NCBI GenBank assembly: GCA_007693955.1
Contig: RECR01000125.1
Coordinates: forward strand, 1 to 37,770
Origin: Gloeocapsa sp. DLM2.Bin57
GTDB taxonomy: Bacteria; Cyanobacteriota; Cyanobacteriia; Cyanobacteriales; Gloeocapsaceae
Length of the DNA stretch: 37,770 nt
Direction of reading: 5' to 3'
Below the pieces are notes generated by a model, which saw only the letters and a list, made by a program, of their open reading frames with translations, did no database searches and was not told the DNA's origin. The position numbers were made by a program, and so were the translations under genes. Shown here piece after piece: positions 1 to 9,081 of the stretch; position 1 is the stretch's first letter, and the number at the start of each line of letters is the position of its first letter.

Positions 1-85
1 TCTTCTAGAAGCTCTTTTCAGCTCTTTCTTGATTTTTTTTCAGGGGGAAGTTCCGATATAAAGCGCTCTGTATATACTCGCAGTA

Positions 86-1333
86 TTAATTACCTAGTTT
101 TTCCAATTGTCGGAAAACTTTTTGTAGTAGTTGAGAGTTTTGCAATTCTTCTATTTTAATTTTCTCATTAAATGTCAGGGGAATTGCATCTATCTCAGTC
201 TCGGGAATCTCGATCGCTTCTGGGGTAGTCTCGGGAATCTCGGTAACTTCTTCCTCTACAGTAGTCTCGGGAATCTCGATCGCTTCTGGGGTAGTCTCGG
301 GAATCTCTATTACTTCCTTATCTATATTATTAGTCTCGGGAATATCGGTAACTTCTTCCTCTACAGTAGTCTCGGGAGTAGTGATAACAGGAGCTAGATA
401 ATTAGGATCTACGATAGATTGTACTGTATCTAAAGACAATTCACCTCTAATTAGTTTAGAGAGGTTATCTTCTCTGTTGGGTTGATAGTTAACTAACTGT
501 ACAGAAGTATTAAAGAGATTCTTAATTTTTTCTCCTTGATCATCGATAAATTCTAATTTAACCCAATTGATACCTGGTTGAAACCCCTCTAAATATAAAG
601 ATTTCCAACTATCTAGTAGGAAACTTTCATCATTGATGGTTACTTTAATACGCCAATCACTAATATTATCATCGGGATTTTCTCTAGCCACGAAGTGAAG
701 AGGAGCATTAGTTAGGTAAAAGTCTAACATGATTGGTTCTGCTCCATAAATACCTTGAGGACTGTTATAGGTTAATAAAGGTAGAGAAGGATCAGGGGTA
801 TTGTCGGTTTTAGTGTAAACGTGAAATGCTGTTTGAGCGTAAGCTCCCTCATTTTTAAAGCTTTCTAACCAGGGTTTCACTGCAAATACCCTCAGAGTAT
901 GAGTTCCTGGTGTTAAATCCTCTAAAACGATTGGCTCATTGAGATCATATATAGATAGATATCTCTCGTTATCTACAATAAGTTGTAAATGAGGACCGAG
1001 GTTAAACTGGGAATCTTGAAAAATTGCTAAATCTTTAACGTCTAGTTTGACGGTTACGGTATTTTCGGTAAAGAGTTGATCTGGTTGTGGAGTGACTATA
1101 CTTACTTGTGGTTGATATTTGCTTAAGATTGCGTCTAATTGATTAATTACCAGAGGAGGAGCAATCTCTGAGAGACGATTAGGTTGGGTTTTGTTTTCTC
1201 TGACAGGACGATCGCCAAGATTCTTACTCTCTAGATTATCACTACAACTAATTAAACTCCAACTCACTAAGAGCAATAATAGATAGACAAAAATTGTTTT
1301 TATTGATTTAGCTCTATGTTTTAAAGTCAACAT
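86..1333 (-). CDS. Predicted lipoprotein with EIPET-type repeat tail, function unknown
   Basis: A 415-aa protein that I cannot assign to a named family. Residues 1-30 are a lipoprotein signal: a Lys/Arg-rich start, a hydrophobic run (about 14-28) and a lipobox ending in Cys30 (L-I-S-C). After lipidation it should sit on a membrane facing the periplasm or lumen. Residues 60-290 look like beta-rich extracytoplasmic sequence, with no catalytic motif that I recognise. Residues about 319-378 are a low-complexity acidic tail built from repeated units such as EIPETTPEAIEIPETT and TVEEEVTEIPET. ATG start. It is divergent from psaA across a 360-bp spacer and is probably transcribed alone. The lipoprotein call is strong; the role is unknown. 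Confidence 0.75.
   Translation of the reverse strand: MLTLKHRAKSIKTIFVYLLLLLVSWSLISCSDNLESKNLGDRPVRENKTQPNRLSEIAPPLVINQLDAILSKYQPQVSIVTPQPDQLFTENTVTVKLDVKDLAIFQDSQFNLGPHLQLIVDNERYLSIYDLNEPIVLEDLTPGTHTLRVFAVKPWLESFKNEGAYAQTAFHVYTKTDNTPDPSLPLLTYNSPQGIYGAEPIMLDFYLTNAPLHFVARENPDDNISDWRIKVTINDESFLLDSWKSLYLEGFQPGINWVKLEFIDDQGEKIKNLFNTSVQLVNYQPNREDNLSKLIRGELSLDTVQSIVDPNYLAPVITTPETTVEEEVTDIPETNNIDKEVIEIPETTPEAIEIPETTVEEEVTEIPETTPEAIEIPETEIDAIPLTFNEKIKIEELQNSQLLQKVFRQLEKLGN
201..377 (-). repeat. Tandem degenerate repeats coding the acidic EIPET tail
   Basis: The phrase GTCTCGGGAATCTCG, or a close variant, recurs six times between 201 and 377 on the plus strand, with longer units (including CGATCGCTTCTGGGGTA) repeated around it. 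On the coding minus strand these give Glu-Ile-Pro-Glu-Thr blocks. The near identity at DNA level points to recent tandem expansion, so copy number may vary between strains. Confidence 0.8.
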
Positions 1334-1693
1334 AATTACTGTTACTCATTAATATTCTCTCTATTTGGCAATATAACGTATCTTCAGGCACAATTAAGTT
1401 TTGTTAAGAAAAGTTAAAAAGTCTTGACTTTTAGAGAAAAAAAGGTTCAGAAAAAGCAGCGTAGGAGCGAAAAATGAGCTAATTTTAAATATTGTTAATC
1501 ATTAGTAAAATAAAGTCATAAAGGCATTAATATCATCATTAGTGCTTTGCATCAAAAAAAAGAAACAAAGTACGAAAAGTTGCGCTATTTTAGAAACAAG
1601 GTCGCAAGTAAAAACTGCAGACCGAAGCTAAAATAACAAAACGATTCACAAACTGCAAACCCTAATTTTGTTGTCGAGAGAGGAGACACCCTC
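1334..1693. promoter_or_regulatory. Divergent intergenic region and long psaA leader
   Basis: A 360-bp AT-rich spacer between the lipoprotein gene and psaA. It holds no convincing ORF. At 1403-1420 there are two direct GTTAA-type octamers with a 2-bp gap (GTTAAGAA, AA, GTTAAAAA). This resembles the HLR1 element (two GTTACAWW-like octamers) that the response regulator RpaB binds upstream of photosystem I genes in other cyanobacteria, but the C of each octamer is missing. A possible -35 (TTGACT) is at 1424-1429, with no good -10 17 bp downstream. The psaA ribosome binding site AGGAG is at 1681-1685. The promoter itself cannot be pinned down by eye. Confidence 0.35.
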
Positions 1694-3949
1694 ATGACAA
1701 TTAGTCCCCCAGAGAAAGAGGCGAAAGCCAAAATAATAGTAGATAAAGATCCAGTGCCTACCTCATTCGAGAAATGGGGGAAGCCGGGTCACTTTGATCG
1801 CACTCTGGCGAGAGGGCCAAAAACCACAACCTGGATTTGGAATCTCCACGCTGATGCGCACGATTTTGACAGTCAAACAAGTGACCTAGAAGATATTTCA
1901 CGGAAGATCTTCAGTGCTCACTTTGGACACTTAGCCGTAGTATTCGTTTGGTTAAGTGGGATGTACTTCCATGGCGCACGTTTTTCTAACTACGAAGCCT
2001 GGTTAAGCGATCCCACTAATATTAAGCCAAGCGCTCAAGTAGTTTGGCCAATAGTAGGTCAAGATATCCTCAACGCCGATGTAGGCGGTGGGTTCCACGG
2101 AATTCAGATTACCTCAGGATTTTTCCAACTTTGGCGTGCTTCTGGTATTACTAACGAGTATCAGTTATATTGCACAGCTATAGGCGGTTTAGTAATGGCA
2201 GCGTTAATGCTGTTTGCGGGTTGGTTTCACTATCACAAACGTGCACCAAAACTGGAATGGTTCCAAAATGTGGAATCAATGCTAAACCACCACTTAGCAG
2301 GCTTACTAGGATTAGGCTCTCTAGGTTGGGCGGGTCACCAGATCCACGTATCCCTACCAATTAACAAAATGTTAGACGCAGGAGTAGCCCCCCAAGACAT
2401 ACCCTTGCCTCACGAGTTTATTCTCGATAGCAGCAAGATGGTAGAGCTATATCCTAGTTTCGCCCAAGGATTAACACCCTTCTTTACCCTGAATTGGGGA
2501 GTATATTCAGACTTCCTAACCTTCAAAGGAGGACTAAATCCAGTAACAGGTGGCTTATGGTTGTCAGATACAGCTCATCACCACTTGGCGATCGCCGTGC
2601 TCTTCATCATTGCAGGTCATATGTATCGTACCAACTGGGGTATTGGTCATAGCATCAAAGAAATCCTAGAAGGACAAAGAGATCCCATCACGGGCACAAC
2701 CCACCAAGGACTCTACGAAGTATTGACCACATCTTGGCACGCTCAACTAGCGCTAAACCTAGCCCTATTAGGTTCTCTAACCATCATCGTGGCTCATCAT
2801 ATGTACGCGATGCCTCCCTATCCCTATCTAGCGACAGATTACGGAACACAACTATCAATCTTTACTCACCATATGTGGATTGGTGGCTTCCTAATCGTGG
2901 GAGCAGGCGCTCACGCAGCGATCTTCATGGTACGCGACTATGATCCAGCTAAAAACATCGATAACCTGCTAGACAGAGTCATTCGTCAAAGAGATGCTCT
3001 CATTTCTCACCTCAACTGGGTATGTATCTTCCTAGGCTTCCATAGCTTCGGTTTGTATATCCACAACGACACCATGCGCGCTCTAGGTCGCCCTCAGGAT
3101 ATGTTTTCTGATACAGCGATTCAGCTACAGCCAGTGTTCGCACAGTGGATTCAAAACCTACACACCTTAGCACCTGGAGGCACAGCGCCTAACGCACTAG
3201 AACCAGTAAGCTACGCTTTTGGTGGTGGTATAGTAGCTGTAGCAGGAAAAGTAGCGATGATGCCCATTACCCTGGGAACAGCAGACTTTATGGTGCATCA
3301 TATTCATGCTTTCACCATTCACGTAACTGTCTTGATTCTCCTCAAAGGGGTACTCTACTCTCGTAGCTCTCGCTTAATCCCTGACAAAGCTAACCTAGGC
3401 TTCCGCTTCCCTTGCGATGGTCCAGGACGTGGCGGTACTTGTCAAGTTTCTGGTTGGGACCACGTATTCTTAGGTCTCTTCTGGATGTACAACTCCTTAT
3501 CGATTGTGATCTTCCACTTTAGCTGGAAAATGCAGTCAGATGTATGGGGAACAGTACTACCCGATGGCAGTGTATCTCACATCACCTCTGGCAACTTCGC
3601 TCAAAGCGCAATCACCATTAATGGTTGGCTAAGAGACTTCCTCTGGGCTCAATCAGCACAAGTGATTAATTCCTATGGATCAGCTTTGTCAGCTTACGGC
3701 ATAATGTTCTTAGCAGGACACTTCATCTTCGCCTTTAGCTTAATGTTCCTCTTCAGCGGACGTGGTTACTGGCAAGAGTTGATTGAGTCTATCGTTTGGG
3801 CTCATAACAAGCTAAGAGTAGCCCCCGCGATTCAGCCTCGCGCTCTGAGTATTATTCAGGGACGTGCTGTAGGGGTAGCCCACTACTTGCTAGGCGGAAT
3901 TGTTACCACCTGGGCGTTCTTCCTAGCAAGGATAATTGCAGTAGGTTAA
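1694..3949 (+). CDS. psaA: Photosystem I core protein PsaA (P700 apoprotein A1)
   Basis: PsaA, 751 aa, the usual length, is one half of the photosystem I reaction-centre heterodimer in the thylakoid membrane. With PsaB it binds P700, the primary acceptors, most antenna chlorophyll and the shared FX iron-sulfur cluster. The FX loop is present ([12 protein letters not shown]), with the two cluster cysteines at about 574 and 583. Many His residues in hydrophobic helices fit chlorophyll ligation. The N-terminus ([20 protein letters not shown]) is typical of the family. ATG follows AGGAG at 8-nt spacing. The gene is first in a psaA-psaB pair, with psaB starting 133 bp downstream. Regulation is probably by light through the long upstream region. 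Confidence 0.98.
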   Translation: MTISPPEKEAKAKIIVDKDPVPTSFEKWGKPGHFDRTLARGPKTTTWIWNLHADAHDFDSQTSDLEDISRKIFSAHFGHLAVVFVWLSGMYFHGARFSNYEAWLSDPTNIKPSAQVVWPIVGQDILNADVGGGFHGIQITSGFFQLWRASGITNEYQLYCTAIGGLVMAALMLFAGWFHYHKRAPKLEWFQNVESMLNHHLAGLLGLGSLGWAGHQIHVSLPINKMLDAGVAPQDIPLPHEFILDSSKMVELYPSFAQGLTPFFTLNWGVYSDFLTFKGGLNPVTGGLWLSDTAHHHLAIAVLFIIAGHMYRTNWGIGHSIKEILEGQRDPITGTTHQGLYEVLTTSWHAQLALNLALLGSLTIIVAHHMYAMPPYPYLATDYGTQLSIFTHHMWIGGFLIVGAGAHAAIFMVRDYDPAKNIDNLLDRVIRQRDALISHLNWVCIFLGFHSFGLYIHNDTMRALGRPQDMFSDTAIQLQPVFAQWIQNLHTLAPGGTAPNALEPVSYAFGGGIVAVAGKVAMMPITLGTADFMVHHIHAFTIHVTVLILLKGVLYSRSSRLIPDKANLGFRFPCDGPGRGGTCQVSGWDHVFLGLFWMYNSLSIVIFHFSWKMQSDVWGTVLPDGSVSHITSGNFAQSAITINGWLRDFLWAQSAQVINSYGSALSAYGIMFLAGHFIFAFSLMFLFSGRGYWQELIESIVWAHNKLRVAPAIQPRALSIIQGRAVGVAHYLLGGIVTTWAFFLARIIAVG

Positions 3950-3978
3950 ACTAACTGTAAGTATTTACTTACCTATCG

Positions 3979-3998
3979 CCTGGAACAACCGTTCCAGG
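3979..3998 (+). other. Hairpin between psaA and psaB
   Basis: A perfect 8-bp stem, CCTGGAAC / GTTCCAGG, with the 4-nt loop AACC, lies 30 nt after the psaA stop codon. No T-run follows it, so it is not a standard intrinsic terminator. It is better read as an mRNA stability or processing element, or an attenuator, that could set the psaA:psaB transcript ratio. The structure is seen; the role is inferred. Confidence 0.6.
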
Positions 3999-4082
3999 GA
4001 TAAACTCAAAAATAAGCATCACCTGCAGTAAATACCGCATAAGCTCAATCGTTCACGAACAGGAGAACTTCTGTTTATAGCT

Positions 4083-6299
4083 ATGGCAACTAAATTTCCC
4101 AAATTTAGCCAGGATCTCGCTCAAGACCCAACAACACGTCGGATTTGGTACGGGATTGCTACAGCCCACGACTTTGAAACTCACGATGGTATGACCGAGG
4201 AAAATCTTTACCAAAAGATCTTTGCCTCTCATTTCGGACACATCGCGATTATCTTTCTGTGGACTTCCGGCACTCTCTTCCACGTAGCCTGGCAAGGTAA
4301 CTTTGAACAATGGATCAAAGATCCTCTAAATGTCCGTCCCATCGCTCACGCTATCTGGGACCCTCACTTCGGTCAAGGTGCAATAGACGCCTTCACTCAA
4401 GCTGGAGCATCTAATCCAGTAAACATCGCTTACTCTGGGGTTTATCACTGGTTCTATACCATCGGGATAACCACCAATCAAGACCTTTACCAAGGTGCAG
4501 TATTCCTGTTAATTCTGGCTTCTGTTTTCTTGTTCGCAGGCTGGTTACACTTACAACCTAAGTTCCGTCCTAGCCTATCTTGGTTCAAGAACGCTGAGTC
4601 ACGTCTTAACCACCACCTAGCAGGTCTATTTGGGGTAAGCTCTTTGGCTTGGACAGGTCACTTAGTACACGTGGCTATTCCAGAATCTCGTGGTCAACAC
4701 GTCGGTTGGGATAACTTCCTGTCCACTCCTCCTCACCCTGCAGGTCTAGCACCTTTCTTTACAGGGAACTGGGGAGTGTACGCTCAAAATCCTGATACCG
4801 CTAGCCACGTATTTGGTACTTCCCAAGGAGCAGGAACAGCGATTCTAACCTTCTTAGGTGGCTTCCATCCTCAAACAGAATCTCTGTGGTTGACTGATAT
4901 GGCTCATCACCACTTGGCGATCGCGGTAATCTTTATCATCGCTGGTCATATGTACCGTACCAACTTCGGTATCGGACATAGCATCAAAGAGATTCTCAAA
5001 GCACACAAGCCCCCTCAAGGTACTCCCTTCGGTGGTATGCTCGGAGAAGGACACGTTGGTCTCTACGACACAATTAACAACTCTTTACACTTCCAATTAG
5101 CCCTCGCTTTGGCTTCTCTAGGTGTAATTACTTCTCTAGTAGCGCAGCATATGTACGCCATCCCGCCCTATGTATTTATGGCGCGTGACTATACGACTGA
5201 AGCTGCTCTCTACACTCACCACCAGTACATCGCTGGCTTCATCATGGTAGGTGCTTTCGCTCACGGTGCAATCTTCTTAGTCAGAGACTATGACCCCGAA
5301 GCGAATAAAAACAACGTATTAGCCCGAGTTCTCGAACACAAAGAAGCGATTATCTCCCACTTAAGCTGGGTCTCTCTCTTCCTAGGTTTCCACACTCTCG
5401 GTCTCTACGTCCACAATGATGTAGTAGTTGCTTTCGGAACTCCTGAAAAACAAATCCTAATTGAGCCTGTATTCGCACAATGGATTCAAGCTACTCACGG
5501 TAAAGCTCTCTATGGTTTTGATATCTTACTATCTAACCCAGATAGTATCGCTTCTACCACTAGCGCTGTTTGGTTACCTGGTTGGTTAGATGCGATTAAC
5601 AGTGGCACAAACTCCCTGTTCTTGACCATCGGACCTGGTGACTTCTTAGTACACCATGCGATAGCTCTTGGATTACACACAACTACCTTGATCCTCGTTA
5701 AAGGCGCTCTAGATGCCCGTGGTTCTAAACTTATGCCCGATAAGAAAGACTTCGGCTTCTCCTTCCCTTGCGATGGTCCTGGTCGTGGTGGTACTTGTGA
5801 TATCTCCGCTTGGGACGCTTTCTACCTCGCTATGTTCTGGATGCTCAATACTCTAGGCTGGGTAACCTTCTACTGGCACTGGAAGCATCTTGGTATCTGG
5901 CAAGGCAACGTCGCTCAATTTAACGAAAACTCTACCTACCTCATGGGTTGGTTCCGCGATTACCTCTGGGCTAATTCTGCTCAGTTAATCAACGGTTACA
6001 ATCCCTACGGTGTGAACAACCTTTCTGTCTGGGCTTGGATGTTCCTCTTTGGTCACCTAGTTTGGGCTACTGGTTTCATGTTCCTCATCTCTTGGAGAGG
6101 ATACTGGCAAGAGTTAATCGAAACTATTGTTTGGGCACACGAACGTACTCCTCTAGCTAACCTAGTTCGCTGGAAAGACAAACCCGTTGCTCTCTCAATC
6201 GTACAAGCTCGTTTGGTTGGTTTAGCTCACTTCACTGTGGGATATATCTTTACCTACGCTGCTTTCTTAATTGCTTCTACCGCTGGTAAGTTCGGTTGA
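4083..6299 (+). CDS. psaB: Photosystem I core protein PsaB (P700 apoprotein A2)
   Basis: PsaB, 738 aa, partner of PsaA in the photosystem I core. It supplies the other half of P700 and of the FX cluster site ([12 protein letters not shown], cysteines at about 563 and 572). The N-terminus ([20 protein letters not shown]) is the canonical PsaB start, so the ATG at 4083 is secure. The only Shine-Dalgarno-like AGGAG (4061-4065) is 17 nt from that ATG, too far for normal pairing, so translation may depend on a fold in the leader or on coupling. It is co-oriented with psaA and closed by a strong terminator at 6332-6366. Confidence 0.98.
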   Translation: MATKFPKFSQDLAQDPTTRRIWYGIATAHDFETHDGMTEENLYQKIFASHFGHIAIIFLWTSGTLFHVAWQGNFEQWIKDPLNVRPIAHAIWDPHFGQGAIDAFTQAGASNPVNIAYSGVYHWFYTIGITTNQDLYQGAVFLLILASVFLFAGWLHLQPKFRPSLSWFKNAESRLNHHLAGLFGVSSLAWTGHLVHVAIPESRGQHVGWDNFLSTPPHPAGLAPFFTGNWGVYAQNPDTASHVFGTSQGAGTAILTFLGGFHPQTESLWLTDMAHHHLAIAVIFIIAGHMYRTNFGIGHSIKEILKAHKPPQGTPFGGMLGEGHVGLYDTINNSLHFQLALALASLGVITSLVAQHMYAIPPYVFMARDYTTEAALYTHHQYIAGFIMVGAFAHGAIFLVRDYDPEANKNNVLARVLEHKEAIISHLSWVSLFLGFHTLGLYVHNDVVVAFGTPEKQILIEPVFAQWIQATHGKALYGFDILLSNPDSIASTTSAVWLPGWLDAINSGTNSLFLTIGPGDFLVHHAIALGLHTTTLILVKGALDARGSKLMPDKKDFGFSFPCDGPGRGGTCDISAWDAFYLAMFWMLNTLGWVTFYWHWKHLGIWQGNVAQFNENSTYLMGWFRDYLWANSAQLINGYNPYGVNNLSVWAWMFLFGHLVWATGFMFLISWRGYWQELIETIVWAHERTPLANLVRWKDKPVALSIVQARLVGLAHFTVGYIFTYAAFLIASTAGKFG

Positions 6300-6331
6300 T
6301 AAGTAGATTTACTCGGTTTAGGTAATTAAAT

Positions 6332-6366
6332 AAAACCCTCTAACTTAAAAAAGTTGGGGGGTTTTT
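6332..6366 (+). terminator. Intrinsic terminator of the psaAB operon
   Basis: A 15-bp stem (6332-6346 with 6351-6365, two G-U wobbles, AAAA loop) has a GC-rich lower part and a run of T on its descending arm. It begins 32 nt after the psaB stop codon. Confidence 0.85.
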
Positions 6367-6508
6367 AAAATCACTATATAGGTGTTAGGGTATTAGATAT
6401 TATTGCTGCTAAACACTATACCACTTATGGGTTTTGACTTTTGCCTCTTGCCTTTTGCCTTCCGTTATATTTTTAGCCTTCTCTCAATCGATTAAGGAGA
6501 CAGAAATT

Positions 6509-6592
6509 ATGAAAATAGCACAACTTTATACAGAAGATTATCTACTCTTTCAAATTATGAAACCCATTACTGTCTTGGTGCGCGTTCCCTAG
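6509..6592 (+). pseudogene. Small ORF apparently truncated by a palindromic repeat
   Basis: A 27-codon ORF begins MKIAQLYTEDYLLFQIMKP, with a good ribosome binding site (AGGAG at 6495-6499, 9-nt spacing). Its last few codons and its stop lie inside the GC-rich fold-back element that starts at 6577. A proper translation start leading into repeat DNA suggests a gene cut short by insertion. I do not recognise the parent family. It may also simply be a chance ORF. Confidence 0.3.
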
Positions 6593-6662
6593 CTTGGTCG
6601 ACGTTCCTTGGCGCCGGAAACCGGCGCGGGATTCGCTGCGCGAGATCCTTCGGATACGCACC
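6577..6662. repeat. GC-rich fold-back (REP/MITE-like) element
   Basis: An 86-bp stretch, clearly richer in GC than its surroundings, is bounded by the inverted hexamers GGTGCG (6577-6582) and CGCACC (6657-6662). Inside are three short perfect palindromes: GCGCCGG-AAA-CCGGCGC (6611-6627), TCGC-TGC-GCGA (6633-6643) and ATCC-TTC-GGAT (6645-6655). This layout is typical of dispersed palindromic repeats in bacterial genomes. No transposase is encoded. Confidence 0.6.
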
Positions 6663-6729
6663 GCAGTCTAGCTTTTGCCTGCACGTAGCGCTATACAATC
6701 GGCTTTAGCACTACAACTTAACCACCGTA

Positions 6730-7428
6730 CTAGTAATAAACTACTCTAAACTCCAAATAATTGTTATGGGAATTATATAAAGTATAAGTAGCTTGATGAG
6801 GGGTTTTACCCACATTTCCTACTCCTATAATTCGTTTTTGAGAAGTTGTGATAGTTTCAGGAGAAGACTGATTTTCAAGGGTAGTTACACTGGAAATAAT
6901 CGAGCCTTGTTGTAGTTGGTATTCAAAAATTTGACCAGAGCGACCACAAAAAAGCTGATTAACCCCAAAACGCCCAAGACGATCTAAAACTCGCCAGGGT
7001 GGTGTATTCGGAGTTAACTCCTCACTAACACTAACACCACTGCCATGGATAAGTAAACAATCTAATTCCACAAAACCAAAATCTAACTTTCGTATCCATT
7101 CCACTGTTTCACGAGAAACAAAATTCCAGAGATTTTTTACCGTATCATCTCCATATCTATCTAATAATTCTGTGGCTTGAGTTGTCCCACTTAAACCGTG
7201 TAGAATTAAGCATTGTTCTTCCCACCAACCTCGACAAATTTGAGGAAATAATTCACCATCAAAAGGATTAAGAAGACTTTGAACCAATGTTTCAGTTTCT
7301 GCTCTAGGACCTACTATATCACCGAGAATATATAATTCTTCAACTGCTTTAGTTTGGCTTTTAATATCCTTGAGAACAGCTTGATAAGCTGGATAATTAC
7401 CTTCGATTCCCGCTAAAATTGCCCACAT
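6730..7428 (-). CDS. Degenerate calcineurin-like metallophosphoesterase (probable pseudoenzyme)
   Basis: A 232-aa protein that aligns by eye with the metallophosphoesterase fold and with its upstream neighbour. The metal-binding motifs are eroded. The usual D-x-H-G-N block reads G-I-E-G-N (7-11), the GN-x-D/H block reads GWWEE (67-71), and GHTH reads GRSG (162-165). Only GD (36-37) and an HGS motif (128-130) survive. It is therefore unlikely to be an ordinary two-metal phosphoesterase; it may be regulatory or bind a nucleotide. It starts 2 nt after the stop codon of the intact paralogue and is last in the minus-strand block. The family call is good; the function is unknown. Confidence 0.7.
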   Translation of the reverse strand: MWAILAGIEGNYPAYQAVLKDIKSQTKAVEELYILGDIVGPRAETETLVQSLLNPFDGELFPQICRGWWEEQCLILHGLSGTTQATELLDRYGDDTVKNLWNFVSRETVEWIRKLDFGFVELDCLLIHGSGVSVSEELTPNTPPWRVLDRLGRFGVNQLFCGRSGQIFEYQLQQGSIISSVTTLENQSSPETITTSQKRIIGVGNVGKTPHQATYTLYNSHNNYLEFRVVYY

Positions 7429-7430
7429 AA

Positions 7431-8246
7431 TTAACGTTCACACACATGAGTAGGATCTTCAGCTTTTTCGGCGTATTCCCAGCCTTTGATAAGTCGCCAA
7501 GCAAAAATCGGGGGTAAACCTTTTTCTAACAAGGCTTTACAAGTCTTTTGATAATCATAAGCTATTTCTTGTAACTGTACTGCTGCCGTGTTGGTATCAT
7601 AAATGACGTAAGTCGCATTAGGACGACCATGACGAGGTTCACCTACTGAACCTACATTAATAATACGTTTTAGAGGAGTAGAAAAGCTCTCAGATATCTG
7701 ATTATTATCCTTAGAAAGGTTAACTTTAATGGTTAGTTGTCCTGATTCAAGATTTCGTACATAAGGAACATGAGTATGACCACAAAACAAGACATCAGCA
7801 TCTACGGATAAAACCCGCTCTAAAGCAGTAAACGCATTTATTTCTGGCAACAGATATTCATGGTTACTTTGAGGACTACCATGTACAAAACAAAGATTAT
7901 TAACCTTAAGAGTTTCGGGTAGTTCAGCAAGATATTGGCGGTTTTCGGCGTTAATCTGTTGATTAGTCCATTCATGAGCTAATTTACCTCTTTTTTCGGC
8001 TAATAAAGAAGGATAGCTACATTCACAGGCGTTTAAACCTTCGACAATATCCTCATCCCAACAACCTTGAACTGTGGGAATATTCAGTTCCCGAATAGTT
8101 TCGACAACTTCATTGGGAAATGGTCCATATCCCACTAAATCCCCCAGACAATAAATTTCTGCACAGTCGTTTTTCCTTATATCTTCTAATACTGCTTCTA
8201 AAGCAGCCATATTGCCATGAATACAGGACATAACAGCTATTTTCAT
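7431..8246 (-). CDS. Metallophosphoesterase, calcineurin-like
   Basis: A 271-aa predicted metal-dependent phosphoesterase or phosphodiesterase, cytosolic, substrate unknown. Motifs in order: SCIHGN (7-12), GDLVGYGP (35-42), GCWDE (61-65), FVHGSP (120-125), CGHTHVP (155-161) and NVGSVGEPR. Two expected metal-ligand positions carry Cys: Cys8 where the family usually has Asp, and Cys62 where it usually has Asn. A Cys-rich CECSYPS stretch lies at about 74-80. The start chosen is the ATG at 8246. It overlaps the upstream stop codon as ATGA, and the fold begins there; an earlier in-frame start would add 27 residues of non-homologous sequence. It is co-transcribed with the COG0523-like gene before it and the degenerate paralogue after it. 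Confidence 0.85.
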   Translation of the reverse strand: MKIAVMSCIHGNMAALEAVLEDIRKNDCAEIYCLGDLVGYGPFPNEVVETIRELNIPTVQGCWDEDIVEGLNACECSYPSLLAEKRGKLAHEWTNQQINAENRQYLAELPETLKVNNLCFVHGSPQSNHEYLLPEINAFTALERVLSVDADVLFCGHTHVPYVRNLESGQLTIKVNLSKDNNQISESFSTPLKRIINVGSVGEPRHGRPNATYVIYDTNTAAVQLQEIAYDYQKTCKALLEKGLPPIFAWRLIKGWEYAEKAEDPTHVCER

Positions 8247-9028
8247 TGTATTTCCTCTTCTTCTAAGCTTAAAGACTGTTTGATTTGTTCTTGATAATAA
8301 AATATGGCTTCGTCTGAAAGACAACAATCTCCTAGGGTATCAGCGATCGCTTCTTTATCTAGATTATCTCCAATGATTTCTATACCACTAAACCGTTCTG
8401 GTCTCCCCTGCAAACTTAAAGGTAATTGCAAAGATTCAAAGTCTTGCGGAGGTAATCCACAACTGAATTCTCCATAAATAGACTCTCCTTGTGCTATATC
8501 AAAAATTCCTTTAACACGAAATACCTCACCATAAGCTCCCTCTGTTAATTCTCTCCAAAAAGTCTCTAAACTGGAAAAATCTAAGACTTCTCCCCTTAAA
8601 AGAGCTTGTTGTATTTTTAATTGCTGTTTTTCTAATCTAGAGAGCCATTTATCTATCCCGGTACGATAATTTAAAACTAGCTCATCTGCCCAACTTTGCC
8701 ACTGAAAGCAATCTTCAGGACTCGAAATGATAGCAACTCGGTGACAATTTAGCTTTTGTAACAAAGATTCAGCAGCTAATAAATCTAAATGCCATGGCAA
8801 TTCTAGATAAACTTCCCCTCCTGTTTGAGCAAACTTAGATAACTCTTCTATTCCTCCGGTGAAAAAAACCTGTACTTTTGATTCAGTACTCTGTAAACGA
8901 AGGTCATCAATGGGAAAATTGGCTGTTTGAGGACTAAAATACACAGCCTTTCTTTGATTTCGAGCTATTTGTTCTCTAATCCACTCAGTTTTACCAGAAC
9001 CCGGTAGTCCTGAAATTGCCGTAATCAT
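8243..9028 (-). CDS. Divergent COG0523/CobW-like P-loop protein
   Basis: A 261-aa protein with an N-terminal Walker A motif (GLPGSGKT, 7-14) and a C-terminal part (about 170-225, around EVFRVKGIFDI and PERFSGIEIIGD). That part resembles the CobW C-terminal domain seen in the true COG0523 protein at 12991-14001. It lacks the Cys-x-Cys-Cys metal motif, the clear NKxD guanine motif and any His-rich loop. It is probably a G3E-related NTPase that has lost metal transfer or uses another site. It stands 38 bp after a Fur/Zur-type palindrome, which suggests metal-responsive expression, and is translationally coupled (ATGA) to the phosphoesterase that follows. Confidence 0.65.
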   Translation of the reverse strand: MITAISGLPGSGKTEWIREQIARNQRKAVYFSPQTANFPIDDLRLQSTESKVQVFFTGGIEELSKFAQTGGEVYLELPWHLDLLAAESLLQKLNCHRVAIISSPEDCFQWQSWADELVLNYRTGIDKWLSRLEKQQLKIQQALLRGEVLDFSSLETFWRELTEGAYGEVFRVKGIFDIAQGESIYGEFSCGLPPQDFESLQLPLSLQGRPERFSGIEIIGDNLDKEAIADTLGDCCLSDEAIFYYQEQIKQSLSLEEEEIQ

Positions 9029-9066
9029 TAAGTTCTACACAATTAACATTGTTATTAACTTATTAT

Positions 9067-9081
9067 AAATGATTATCATTT
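9067..9081. promoter_or_regulatory. Fur/Zur-type palindrome before the COG0523-like gene
   Basis: AAATGAT-T-ATCATTT is a perfect 15-bp palindrome with a 1-nt centre. It overlaps the thrS stop codon and lies 39 bp upstream of the COG0523-like start. The core AATGATnATCATT matches the half-sites of Fur-family boxes. Zur is preferred over Fur because of the gene content. It fits the 7-1-7 TGATAATnATTATCA form less well than the other two sites. Confidence 0.6.

Larger units (their letters stand above)
6367..6729. other. Non-coding stretch downstream of psaB
   Basis: About 360 bp lie between the psaB terminator and the convergent phosphoesterase gene. The region contains a short direct-repeat tract (6437-6459, variants of TTTTGCCTCTTGCC), a truncated-looking small ORF (6509-6592) and a GC-rich fold-back element (6577-6662). 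No tRNA or other RNA gene is recognised. Confidence 0.5.

Noticed and set aside
181-377. Possible CRISPR array
   Set aside because: The repeats are contiguous and in frame within a coding region, without unique spacers; no cas genes are present.
131-397. Plus-strand ORF with SLGN-type repeats
   Set aside because: It is the antisense shadow of the EIPET repeat tail of the lipoprotein gene; no ribosome binding site or independent support.
1424-1452. Sigma-70 promoter at TTGACT for psaA
   Set aside because: No acceptable -10 hexamer at 16-18 bp; kept only as a weak possibility in the region note.
3979-3998. Intrinsic terminator after psaA
   Set aside because: The stem is perfect but no T-run follows, and psaB needs read-through or its own promoter.
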